Source: Cystobasidium ongulense
Lineage: Eukaryota; Basidiomycota; Cystobasidiomycetes; Cystobasidiales; Cystobasidiaceae
Reading direction: 5' to 3'
Length of the DNA stretch: 64,000 nucleotides
Assembly (NCBI GenBank): GCA_022835595.1
Contig: BQUP01000002.1
Coordinates: 1,660,534 to 1,724,533, forward strand
The translations under genes were made by a program, and so were the position numbers. Positions 1 through 10,027 of this stretch are shown piece by piece (position 1 is the stretch's first letter; each line of letters starts with the position of its first letter). The notes beneath the pieces were generated by a model that was not told the origin of the DNA, searched no databases, and saw only the letters and a list, made by a program, of their open reading frames with translations.

Positions 1-1046
1 ATACTATGACTGTCCATTCTTATCCCCTGTGCTCATAAATTTTCATGCTTTGCTTGCCGAAGACAATCCTCTAGCAAATCAATTCTAACTCACCGTTCAC
101 AGTTACCCTTGGAGGCGTATTCTGGTAGTTCATTGTAAACGCAAACAACAGAACTACCTAACGATGCTTGTTAGATTCAGGAAGTCATGCTGCTCTTGAT
201 TATATACATCCGCTACACTGCCAGGTCTCCTGAAGTGCTCTTGGCTTCAGTGCTGAATCTACCATCGTCGCTTTGCTGGATAAGTTGCTTGACTAATGAA
301 GCTTCATTTGAGGTGCACTGTATTGCAGTTGTTGTGATGTTTGAAAGGGTCTTGTTTATTGGTAATGGATGCCGGAAATACTTTCTCCAAAAATATACTT
401 TCAAAGGTGTATAGAAAGTAGTGCCGCTACCGCCTTTGTGTCTACTTTCAGCCTGAATACCCAGGCTCAGTGATAGGCGAAGCCATATCCCCTGATGAAT
501 GGCAAATTTCGCGGCTGTTCGCGCTTTTTATGGTCTTCTTCTATAGCAAGGCGATCGGGAATTACCCTTACGTAGCCCTAGTAGCTACGATGAACCCTTT
601 ATGTGACCCTAGTAGCTCTTGAGTGATCTGATCTCACCTTGATTTGAACAGCCTGCCTGTCTAACATAATGCAAAGTTCAGTCATATCAACGCGGTCTCA
701 AAGACGGACCTCTCCCGCTGGACAGACTACCGTTTGAAATCGCCTGACAAGTCGTACAGTGAAAAAAGGGGACCGGAATAGGTTCGCGTTGTTTTTGGAC
801 AAGTGATCATGGTTTTCGGTTACTCCCTTCTTTCCAGTAGGTCAACGTGCCCTCGTACACCATGGAACGGAAGTGGCGTACCATCATTACAATCGTGTCT
901 CCAAACTGTTGACAGACACCTTGGATTATGTTGACCCTACGATATGATAACCTCTACAAAGTGCAAGCCGGGGTTGACGGGCTAATGTATGCTACATGGA
1001 TCTCGAGTCCCGTGCATGCAAAGACATAATACAATGCTACCTACAA
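1..1046. other. Left-edge stretch without a recognisable gene
   Basis: Only short open frames on both strands that overlap each other (for example 187-414 + against 213-404 -), none resembling a protein family. The stretch lies 3' of the App1-like gene, so part of it may be that gene's 3' untranslated region. An 11-bp direct repeat CCCTAGTAGCT occurs at 576-586 and 607-617, 31 bp apart. No terminator or RNA gene could be recognised. Confidence 0.5.
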
Positions 1047-3470
1047 CTACGAGCTTGTTACAGATTCGTCCACAAAACCTGCGACTTTCAGTGACGCATC
1101 TATGCAGGTATCCCCGTCTCGGAAGATTTTGAGAGTGATATCTTTGGGTAATTGATACCTGGCTCGATGCACCCGGTCCTTGAAAAGACTGACAATCTTT
1201 CTTTCCACCTCAGTGTATCCTTCGCTATCGTAAGGAGAGAGTACTCCACTTGAAGGGAGATTCCGGTCGAGAGGGTTGTTTGGCGAAAACTCATCCGCAT
1301 CATCAAGCTCATCTTGAGGTTCGGTCTGAACGAGCGTCTCAGAGGAGAAGAACGGCGCTGCCTGTTCTTCTTTAACTATTGACTCGAGCAGCTTTTCCTG
1401 TTCTAGATCCGACGGTCTTCTCACAAGCCGGTGGCCTGGCTTGGTCGTATTCGTAGAACTCCCAGGCATTGACGGCGGTGCTGTATGCAGACTCTCGACA
1501 CTTGCAGATGCTGAGGAATTTGCAAATGTGCGCGGGATAGGTGTCGTAACATCTCGAATGAAGATAGCGAGCACTTGTTGGGGGAATTGACGAGCTAATG
1601 AGGTATACAACTCAAGATCCTGTTCTCCAGAATCACCAACGAGTAGGAAGCGTCTGCAAGGGCCCGAGTCAGTTGCCATTCTGATATACTCACAGTCTGA
1701 TTCGCCAACTCACGATTCAGGGAATGTCTACTCAAATCAGAAAAAATAATAGTCAGAGATTATCAGCGATAACGATTGCAGTAGCTTTCCATCCGTGCAC
1801 TTACTTTCAGTATTTCCTCCGCTCCACCGCGTTTTCTCGAGGCAGCCGATTCCCAGAGCCCGCCCAGGAGGCTAGAGCCACCGCCATACTCCTTTAATCT
1901 TATCGACCCTGGCGGGAATCCTGTTGTTTTCAGATAATCACGAAGCACGCCAAAGATCTCGTAGGGCGAATTCGACAAGTAGTGAAATCTGGTACGTGGG
2001 ATGCATCAGACGCAACGCTCAGCAGAGACAGGGCGCCAACTTACGAGACACCCTTCTCATAAAGGGTCCAGTACCATTGCTGCATGCCAGGCACAACGAG
2101 CTCATCGTGGGGACGTGTAAAAACATTTCGTACGACAGACTTTATGCCTGCCAGAACGTGAGTGAGTTTAATCGTGTCGTCTATGTCGGAAATGACCCTG
2201 ATTTTGGTATGGGCATGGGATAGACCGACGCTGGCCTCGTCGCTGCGGGCCATGACTGCTTCTAGGGCTGCTTCGCTGTCGATAGTCTCGTCTTCCACTT
2301 CGCTCAGCAATTCGGCGCGGACACGCAGCTGCCGGCGGTGTGGGTCTTCGCCATTCCAAGGAACGGTGATGGATGATTTGAAGACGCCTCCAGATTCGGT
2401 GATGAGCGTGCCTTTGGCGATGCAGACTTCGGGAGCGCGTGGAGAACTTTCGAGTGCGGCGGGAACGAGGTATATGGAGATCCGTATGCGACGGCCGACG
2501 AGCTTTTGCGAAAAGAAGAGGCGGAGACGGGCGTGCAGATTGTCGTGAAGGACTTGCAGTGGAGCGCTGGAGTAGGTGACGGCGAATGAGGAGGATGTAG
2601 TAGCGGTTGAAGCGGTGCTCGCTATTGAGGTCATTGTGTCGGTTCGTCGAGGTGTGGGGCTTGTCTTGGAGGTTGAAGGCTGTCCGTGTGCTTGCTCTAG
2701 TGGATGCTCATGCTCTGGGACACCGTCTGCAAGCTGTTCGTGTTTCATACGTTCTTGATGCTCTTTTTCTTGCTGTCGCAGTTCCTCTTTCGAAACTTGA
2801 ATGTCGAGGTCTAGGGATTCTTGTGAGGGGGCTTTTGGCAGTCTTGGGAGGGAGGTGAGCTGCTTTGCGGCCGACACAAAGAGCCTTTGGGTTCTCGAGG
2901 CTGATTAAACAAGCGGGAGAAGTGGGATGGATTAGTGCTTGAGTTGACAGTGTTGCATTTTCCAATAATGTGCTAGTGACGCACCTGATCCCAGAGGGCG
3001 AAGGCGGAACGCGAAACCCTCTATGCTGACGGTGAGCTTGTCTTGCTGGACGTGTGCGAATCCAGGCTGTAGAATGGGTGGTATAGAGGATGTAGCGTTA
3101 GTGCATTAGTGTAGCATATGATGAGGCCATGTCGTGTATAGGATGGAATGCAACGCAATCATGCATCATCAGCAGGCATTGCAGCGAAACGTCTCCAGCG
3201 AGACAGACAGACAGCACTCACAAACACCAGACATCGCTCCTCGGTGTATGGATTGGGCTTCTCCTCGTCGTGGTCCTGGTCGCTGCTGCTGCTGCTGCTG
3301 CCGCTGCTTCCAGCGAGCGCGGTGCCGACCAGCGTGACGGCCTTGTTGCCTGCAGCGAGAAGCCTGTTGCGGATGAAGAAGCCAGTGCTCGATGTGGATT
3401 CAGATCTTCTGGAAGCCATCGTGCGAGCCAGCGGACGCATTCGCATTCTTGTCGGGGTGAGGGAGAGCAT
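1047..3470 (-). CDS. App1-like phosphatidate phosphatase (DUF2183), multi-exon
   Basis: Family of yeast App1, a Mg-dependent phosphatidate phosphatase that acts at actin patches and endocytic membranes. Exons read by splice signals: 3470-3222, 3066-2985, 2900-2045, one ending near 1810, a 14-nt exon at 1727-1714, and a last exon from about 1638 to 1047. Joined in frame they give the hallmark blocks in order: RVISDIDDTIK (the DxDxT catalytic motif of this HAD-like family), VSFHYLSNSPYE, then TFPESRFLLVGDSGEQD, which spans the 14-nt exon. The N-terminus has a short poly-Ser and acidic tract; the C-terminal exon is low-complexity and probably regulatory. The first ATG (3470) or an in-frame Met 17 codons later could be the start. 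It is divergent from the Zn2Cys6 gene, and the start codon overlaps the first ATTAG of the promoter cluster. Activity is inferred from family; motif and splicing are seen. Confidence 0.85.
1714..1727 (-). other. 14-nt microexon of the App1-like gene
   Basis: On the minus strand this exon is flanked by an AG acceptor and a GTGAGT donor. It supplies T-F-P-E plus two bases of the next Ser, restoring the conserved block ...EEILK-TFPES-RFLLVGDSGEQD. Skipping it would shift the frame, because 14 is not a multiple of three. The call rests on splice sites plus the fit to the family's conserved sequence before the GDSGEQD motif. Confidence 0.75.
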
Positions 3471-3615
3471 TAGAAAAGAGGTTAGGGATTGCTAGTGGCA
3501 TTAGTAACGAGAGGTAGTGATCGCTAATATCATTACAAGGTGATTAGACTTTGTCTACAAACTGCTAATCCGATCGAGGATAACCCGACTAATGACATTA
3601 GCAATAATTCCTAAT
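3469..3615. promoter_or_regulatory. Cluster of eight ATTAG/CTAAT pentamers in a divergent promoter
   Basis: Pentamer starts at 3469, 3500, 3524 (CTAAT), 3543, 3565 (CTAAT), 3589 (CTAAT), 3597 and 3611 (CTAAT), in both orientations. Spacings are 31, 24, 19, 22, 24, 8 and 14 bp, mostly near two DNA turns. By base composition about 0.3 copies would be expected in this length. It lies between the App1-like gene and the Zn2Cys6 regulator, so it is a candidate binding array for a homeodomain-type (TAAT-core) factor. The same pentamer recurs within App1 introns (for example 3105-3109). The factor is unknown. Confidence 0.6.
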
Positions 3616-3867
3616 CAATATTGTAATGCCTTTCCATTTGCCACCATCTTGACCTCAACTTACAAGCTTCAAAGAAGACCTCTGCTTTTGAATGCGCAAC
3701 AACAACGAGCAAGAACAGCAAAAGGACCATCATCGACACGATCCAACACTCACCACACGCCTATTCACGTCCAGAGTTGTCTCGCTCGTTTACGCACTCC
3801 ATCGCATCCAGCTGCCGAACAGGATACATTGAAAGCGCAGAGGCATCCAGGACAGCATCGAGCGAGC

Positions 3868-6800
3868 ATGCTGGGCGAGAGCAGCTTCAGCCTGCCACCC
3901 ACAGCAGTGCACCCTGCAGACCTCACCCTCATGCACGCCTTCCACGACTCGGCGTCGTCCAGCTCAACCAGCACGCCGCCGCATCCTGGGAGCACCATTG
4001 AAGCGAGCAGCAGCAGCAGCAGCCAGCACATGGACGGCAGCAGCAAGAGCCTCAGGAAGAGCTGCCAGCACTGCAGGAAGCGCAAGATCAAGTGTCTGAG
4101 CAGCCCAGGCAGCGTCGCCTGCAAGGCCTGCATCGCCAAGGACCAGCCATGCCTGTACGAGAAGCAGAGCCAGATGGGACGGCCTCCAAAGGCAAAAGCG
4201 GCGGGGGACGAGGCGTCTGGCTCGTCCTCGTCGTCGCAGACTGGAGCACAGAAGCTGCCTGCTGCTGACCCGAATGCCCCGTCTGCCTCTCGCAAACGCC
4301 GCACGCTTTCTGCAGATGGGCCAGCCAAAAAGCCCAAGCTGCCTTCCAAAGAGCACACACAAGCTCGTCAACAAGACAGCCACGACGAGCAGCAACACCA
4401 CCACCACCACCACCAGACAAGCTTCTTCCCATCATCGTCCTCGTCCTCGTCCATCATTCAGCAGCCCACCCTCCAGCAGCCTATGCGGTGGCAAGAAGAT
4501 CTCTCTACGGAGACTTATGCGAGTCGCACTCTGCCCATGGCGCTGACTAATCACAGTATACACGCCAACAGCCATCACAAGCCATCACCGTCGACATCGA
4601 CGTCGGCATCAGCATCAGCGTCGGCCTCTCCCTCGGTCTGGCTGAACTCCAGCGCCCCTCCAAGTGCCGCCACACTCCAAAAAGCCATCGCAGGCGCAGT
4701 CTGCGTCCAGACTGAAACAGACCCCGTACCCTTCTTCCGCAACGAACCGCTGCACGCTCTCGCAGCTGCATTCCACCGCATCCTCTCCACCTCCGCCGAC
4801 CACCTCTCGCCAGCCTCGACGCCTGTCCTGAGCGACCCTCGAGTTTCCTCCATTGCCCGGATCAGAACCCTTACCGCACGAGCGACGGCGAGCCGAAAGC
4901 CAGTCGACAGAGGGCCGCTTGCAGCCACGCCTACCTATGCCCGTTCCCTCATCAGCCCTCTTTGGGACGGTCTGCCGGTCGATATCATCGCATTGGCAAC
5001 AACTGGCAAGCCCTCGGCTTCGGGCCCATTTAGCATTTCCAGTCAAGCCAGTAAGCGAAGTCCGCCTGCGTCTGGAGCGGCCCATGAAGAATACCTCTAT
5101 GTGAAGCTCCTCCGCGAGGACGAGTCGGGCGAGTTCAAGCTCACAGACCAGCGACACACCGCTGTTGGCAAATCCGCAGACCCCCCTCTACACCCAGGCA
5201 TGATGTATCCCAAAGAGAGCCCAGGCTTTCGCTATGCCCCAGATAAGACGACAGTCGGCAAGTTCTTTGCGGGCTACTTTAGCAAACATCCTCTCGCACC
5301 CCTCGTCCTCAATGAACGCATATTCCTCGAAGACCTCTTGAATAATCGCGTTGATCCTCTCCTTTTGCACGTGATCGTTGGCTCGTCTATCGCGGTAAGC
5401 CTGTACAACTCACACCTTGGATTCCAGTTAGAAGGCGACTCACTCTGTCTAATATCTCTAGCGCGCACCGTGTCTCGGCGCCGGCAATGACGATGCCGAA
5501 GATATCGGCGAGGAATTCTTTCGTTACATCGAAGAAGAGCTTCTCTCCCGTAGACTTGACGGTGCAAACGATCTGCAGACCTGTCAAGCTCTCATGCTCT
5601 GGGCAACACACGAGCTAACTCACATGCGAGTTCGCCGAGCCAACGCGTTGTGGAACACAGTGGATGTCCTTCTTCGACAACGTGTACAGGCATTTCATGC
5701 TAGAGTCGAGGAAGAAGCGGCATACAATCGGATGCAACAAGAGGGCCACAATATGTCGGGTCTCACTGCACCTGTCCCTCTGGGCTGGAGAGATCTCGCA
5801 GAGCAAGAGCTGACAGTCAACTCAATTTGGATCATTGGTGAGGATCATTACATATATTGGTAGAGATCCAAAATGATACTAACACATCCCCTTGGCTGGC
5901 ATCCACAGTCATCTGGAATACCTGGACAAGTCTCTCACTCAAGCTGCCGCACAACACTATGTCCATCATGGCACACAATTTGCCAACTCCTCCGGCAAAC
6001 GTTAACTTCTCCTCCTCCTTTGCCTTCTCTTATTCAAACCCCGATACCGTATCGCCGCTCCAGCCGGTGGTGCGCAGGATCATAGAGCGCTTCTCTGATC
6101 TTACGCAACTCATCAATGTTATTGTCGCTTTGAGGAACCAACAGCAAGTCAAGAACATGTTTACGCCCGATCCGCCTCGTCCGCTTGCGGTCATTGACGA
6201 CGAAGAAGCACAAATTGCAACCTGGCTTGTTGATCTTGCAAAGTATTATCAAACTTCCGATGCCGCCGAAAGCGGGACAATGAATCTGCCCGGCCAACAA
6301 CAGCTGGTCTCGCAGGCGAAGCTTTCAGATAGCTCCCGTTCGTTCCTTGTCGCCTCGCACGCAGTGCTGGCCCTCCACCAGATTCTACCATATGCTACCT
6401 CGACAAGTAACTCCTACGGTAATCCTTTGCCTTTGCCGACGGTCGAGTCTCTCAAAACTGCACTCTCTGCCCTCCATCTCCTAGCGCGGTCCATCCAAGT
6501 TGCCGCACCAGGCACTCGCACGCGCACGCAAGCAATTCTGCTGGACTCCATGCCACGTATCCTTTCTTTGCTGGACGTCTTTACGAGCTCGGCGCTCTCA
6601 TCGCTGGACCATTTTGTCACAGTAATGTCTCAAAGACAGGTGGTCCACGAATTGCTCGACGACCTCAACCGCGCTATTGCATGTATGAACTCGCCATCTT
6701 TGTTAGCGCCCAATCTTGATAGTTGTGGCGATGCTTTGGGCAAATCGAGCAAAGGGCTTCGCACTGTCGTCGACATTGGTGTCGAGCTTCAGAACAAACA

Positions 6801-7239
6801 ACAAGGCAACGTCTTCCTCGGACAGCCGCTTGGCGGTACCAGCATGGGGTTCGACCATCCTTCCCACGACGCCGGAGTCAGTGCAGCTGCTCTACCGGGC
6901 ACACCGTCAACAACGTCTAGCTCTACCGATAGCACGCATTGGGGCTTGGCTCCAGCACACTCATACTCTGCTTATCCTCTACCCGGGAGTACCGTGGCTT
7001 TATCATCAGGTAATTACCACGAGGCCTTGAATGGCAGGATCGACTTCGATACGTATTCGAATGGCCTAGCAGCGCCACCATCAACCTTTTTCACTGGAGT
7101 TCCAGCTACTACGCAGCAGAATCAATCAATGCCTTTCTCAATGTCTTCTCATTTAGCCAATTCGCCCTTGATGCGTTCTCAAGAGCGTGGTGATCTAACT
7201 TCGCCTTCGTATGTTGGATCATTGCACGCCTTTTTGTAG
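3868..7239 (+). CDS. Zn2Cys6 fungal transcription factor
   Basis: Three exons, 3868-5394, 5462-5837 and 5909-7239, join in frame to about 1077 residues. The binuclear zinc cluster is near residue 65-95: SCQHCRKRKIKC, then a loop with ACKAC and QPC, giving the six Cys that bind two zinc ions. It is followed by a basic linker (GRPPKAKA). Low-complexity tracts follow: poly-Ser, Gln-rich, a run of six His, and an alternating Ser-Ala stretch. From exon 2 onward the sequence resembles the helical middle domain of fungal regulators (FAGYFSKHPLAPLVLNERIF, then ALMLWATHELTHMR), the usual ligand-sensing or dimer region. The frame stays open upstream to 3592, but that part overlaps the pentamer cluster and is low complexity, so I chose the ATG at 3868. 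The target genes are not deducible. Stretches of long open frame on the opposite strand reflect the codon composition of the repeats. Confidence 0.88.
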
Positions 7240-7610
7240 TCGTTCCCTATGAAACTCTTTTGAAGTCACAGATCGACTTTGAGGGTATCATCTTCATAGC
7301 ATACAGCATTATTCAGTCATTTTTCTAGAATGCCCGTGTAGCTTCCTTGTAGTATAGTAAAGCCTGTCTTCGGGTAGCTCCGCTAGATCTAATTCCTGTC
7401 AACGATTACAGCATTCGTTCCGCTATGCATGGCGTAGAGGTAAACATCCATGGTTTTGATACTTTGTTAGTATGTCTCCAACTCTTGCTGGAGGAGCTCC
7501 CTTTCGCAGCTTGGTACCAGTTCGCAAACCCTGGCGATAGCACACGGGAACGGCACGGCTGAAAGTGCTCTCCTCACTAGTACCCATGTTCGGTCATGCT
7601 CGGCCAGATA
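7240..7610. other. Convergent 3' region
   Basis: Lies between the 3' ends of the Zn2Cys6 gene (+) and the Maf gene (-). It presumably holds both 3' untranslated regions. I see no further open frame or RNA gene. Confidence 0.5.
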
Positions 7611-8581
7611 CTAAAAGTCTCCAGGGAAATCTTCATTGTCTATCAGTTCTTGCATGAAGGCATAGAAGGCGTGGGCAGGAAAGCCCTTGACATTGTTGAA
7701 ATCGCCTTCTATGCGTCGAATGAGGGAGCTTCCAAGTCCCTGAATGGCCCATCCACCAGCGCGATCTACACCTTCGCCATGCTCGACATAGCTGGCAAGA
7801 AGTGATGCGGGGCAGTCGGCGAATACGACTGACGTGGTCTCTGCCATGGATCTGTTTTGTTTGTTTCGTTTCCCCAGGTAAAAGAGGAGAGGCAGATCAG
7901 CACAAGAAGCGGTGTTGTTCAAGCCAACTGACTTGATTGCGTATCCTGGGCTTTGGATTATGGGGTATATGACGTTCACGCCAGTGATGACCTTGACAGT
8001 TCTACCGTTTTGCTCTTCCAGCATGTCGAGGTTGGCGGCTTTGTTGCCTGGCTTCTCCAAGATGCGGTCGGAATAAGCAGGGGACTGGGATGTAAGTAGA
8101 ACGATAGTGTCTGCGCTGATGACTAGGTCTGGAGGGTTTTCTGGGTCATTTGTCTGGGATAATATGGAATGTTAGCGGTCCAGTCAGTCGAGGAACTATG
8201 CCCGCATAGCTGCAGTCGGCAAAGCAAGCGCACCACCTGTTGCTCGTACACTTCGCGTGCCTGCTCCAGAACAAAACGAGGAAATAGTCAGTACTGCTTT
8301 CTTCTAATCTGAGTATAGTTGGGTGGCACTCCAGTCAGTGTAGTGGTTCAGCCAAAGGCAATCACCTTTTCCGCAGCCGTTGCGACAGGATACTCGAGTT
8401 CACGTCCAACATAGTCTTCGTGGCTCAGCGTCTCTTCGAAGGTCGACGGTATCACCTCGAAGCCCGTCCATCCCAGACAGTCTTCAAGGATCTCTTTGCG
8501 GCGAGCAGACGCGCTGGCGAGGACGACGCGTTTTCCGCGCAGCTTGTTGCCCACGGCGTCTGTCTTGAGGGCTGTCTGCAT
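7611..8581 (-). CDS. Maf-family nucleotide pyrophosphatase
   Basis: Maf proteins hydrolyse non-canonical or excess nucleoside triphosphates (dTTP/UTP or modified NTPs) to monophosphates, a house-cleaning role in the cytosol. Exons: from 8581 to about 8369, a 24-nt exon (about 8258-8235) coding AREVYEQQ, one from about 8154 to 7938, and one from about 7848 to 7611. Joined motifs are classic for the family: VVLASASARRKEIL at the N-terminus (substrate loop), VISADTIV in the middle (catalytic Asp), and GWAIQGLGSSLIRRIEGD then NNVKGFP at the C-terminus. Length is about 220-230 residues, as usual. The start ATG at 8581 gives a 17-residue leader before the first strand. The gene is divergent from HUS1, about 195 bp apart. 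Confidence 0.9.
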
Positions 8582-8776
8582 GTTTGAAGTGGAATATATA
8601 TTGTTATCGGTTGGTCTGCAGCCAAAAAGAGCGAGCTTGCATAATGCTGGCTTTCTGCTTCACGCCAACTCGAGCAAGCAATGAAGACAGCGAGAACGCC
8701 AGTTCCATGACAAGAAGCACTGCAAGAGCCGCCAGCATCCCCGTCAGCTTGCTGGACCCCCCATCACGCACCTGCC

Positions 8777-9856
8777 ATGCGCTTCAAGGCGGAAATCAGC
8801 AATGCCAACGCCCTCATCCGTACGCTGTTGCTGCTGCTGCACGCCATCACGGCCAGCATTGCTGCATGGCTCGGCCTCGTGACTGACTGCCTGTCTTGAC
8901 ATGCTGGTCTACTCTGCCCACCCTGCTCTGCGTCTCTTGTCTCGCCTTTCGCAGGCCTGGTCTCGTCCGTCGAAGGGCTCTCCCACCGAGGCATACTCAA
9001 GCTGACCCGGGAAAAGATATATCTCATATGCGCCGGCGAAGGTGCTGCCAAAGGGCCCCAGGTGTGGGCCCAGATCAACGTACCCTCGGTCTTTTCCGAC
9101 TTCAAAATCGAAAGCAATGTTCAAAACCAGATCTTCCTCGAATTTGTCCCTACCTCGCTCTCCAAAGCACTCAAATCTACCTCTGGAGCAACAGAGATCA
9201 CAGTCCGCCTAGCAAAGAGAAGTTCGGACAATCATCCGATCCTTGCTTTTAATATCAGCAGCGCTAGCCGGGGCGGCCACTCTGTAGAGATAGTGCAAGA
9301 GGTCGCGGTACGCGTACTCAAGCTGGCAGAGTTGGAAGAAATGGCAAAAGAACCCATGTGCCCCGAACCAGACGTACACATCATGCTGCCAGCTTCCAGC
9401 GAGTCGCTGAAAGGAGTGGTCGACCGTATGAAGAATATCGGCAATATCATCACCGTCTCGGCCAATCTCCAAGGTGCCTTGAAACTCCGTGTCGAAAGCG
9501 ATCTAGCAAAAGTCGAGACCGAGTGGAGGGACCTAAAGCATCCCGAAATTGGTAGCCTTCATTCATGACCTTCAGCAAATCATGTTGAACCTTGCTGAAA
9601 CATCGCCTGCACAGATATGACGCCCTCTCAAGCAAACGAAGAACACGACCCGTCCGAATTTTATTCAGTTGACGTCGAAGCCAAACACCTTCTCAAATTA
9701 CTGCATGCGTTAGCTAACGGTAATCACACCATAGCCTGCATCTGTTCGGGCGTCTGCCTGATTGCCTATGTCTACATCGGGGATAATCGTGAATCGCAAG
9801 CGGATAATGCTGGCATTCTCACCTGGTTTATCGCCGGCCATAACGAAGGAGAGTAG
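8777..9856 (+). CDS. HUS1: Hus1, checkpoint 9-1-1 clamp subunit
   Basis: Hus1 forms the Rad9-Rad1-Hus1 sliding clamp, loaded at damaged DNA to activate the ATR-type checkpoint. Exons 8777-8819 (43 nt), 8955-9551 and 9615-9856 join in frame to 293 residues, close to the 280 of human HUS1. The start MRFKAEI matches the family's MRFKAKI start, followed by HRGILKLTREKIYLIC. Mid-protein blocks fit as well: IFLEFVPTSLSKALKS, then PDVHIMLPASSESLKGVVDR, and in exon 3 the linker-to-second-domain block FYSVDVEAKHLLKLLHAL. The C-terminus ends in LTWFIAGHNEGE, like the family's LQYFIPA end. The open frame inside intron 1 right after residue 14 is not coding; the correct splice restores the family sequence. 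Confidence 0.9.
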
Positions 9857-10027
9857 GACTTTGTACCTGTCAGAAGCAGCGCAATCTCTGCAGATGTTTT
9901 GTATCAATATGTAGCAGCAAATGAAACCCTAGATTCGTATTCTCCTGTAGCAATCCCATAAATTTCCCATCCTAAGAATACAATAACAATACCCATACCT
10001 AACTCCTGGTACAAGCAATCTATGCTA

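Noticed and set aside
576-617. Direct repeat CCCTAGTAGCT (576-586, 607-617) as a mobile-element mark
   Set aside because: Only 11 bp, two copies and no element between them; likely chance.
3592-3867. Longer N-terminus of the Zn2Cys6 protein
   Set aside because: The frame is open but overlaps the pentamer cluster, is of low complexity, and the zinc cluster normally lies near the N-terminus.
3765-4435. Long minus-strand frames (up to 197 codons) opposite the Zn2Cys6 gene
   Set aside because: They mirror the Ser/Gln/His repeats of the coding strand and show only Leu/Val/Ala runs with no domain.
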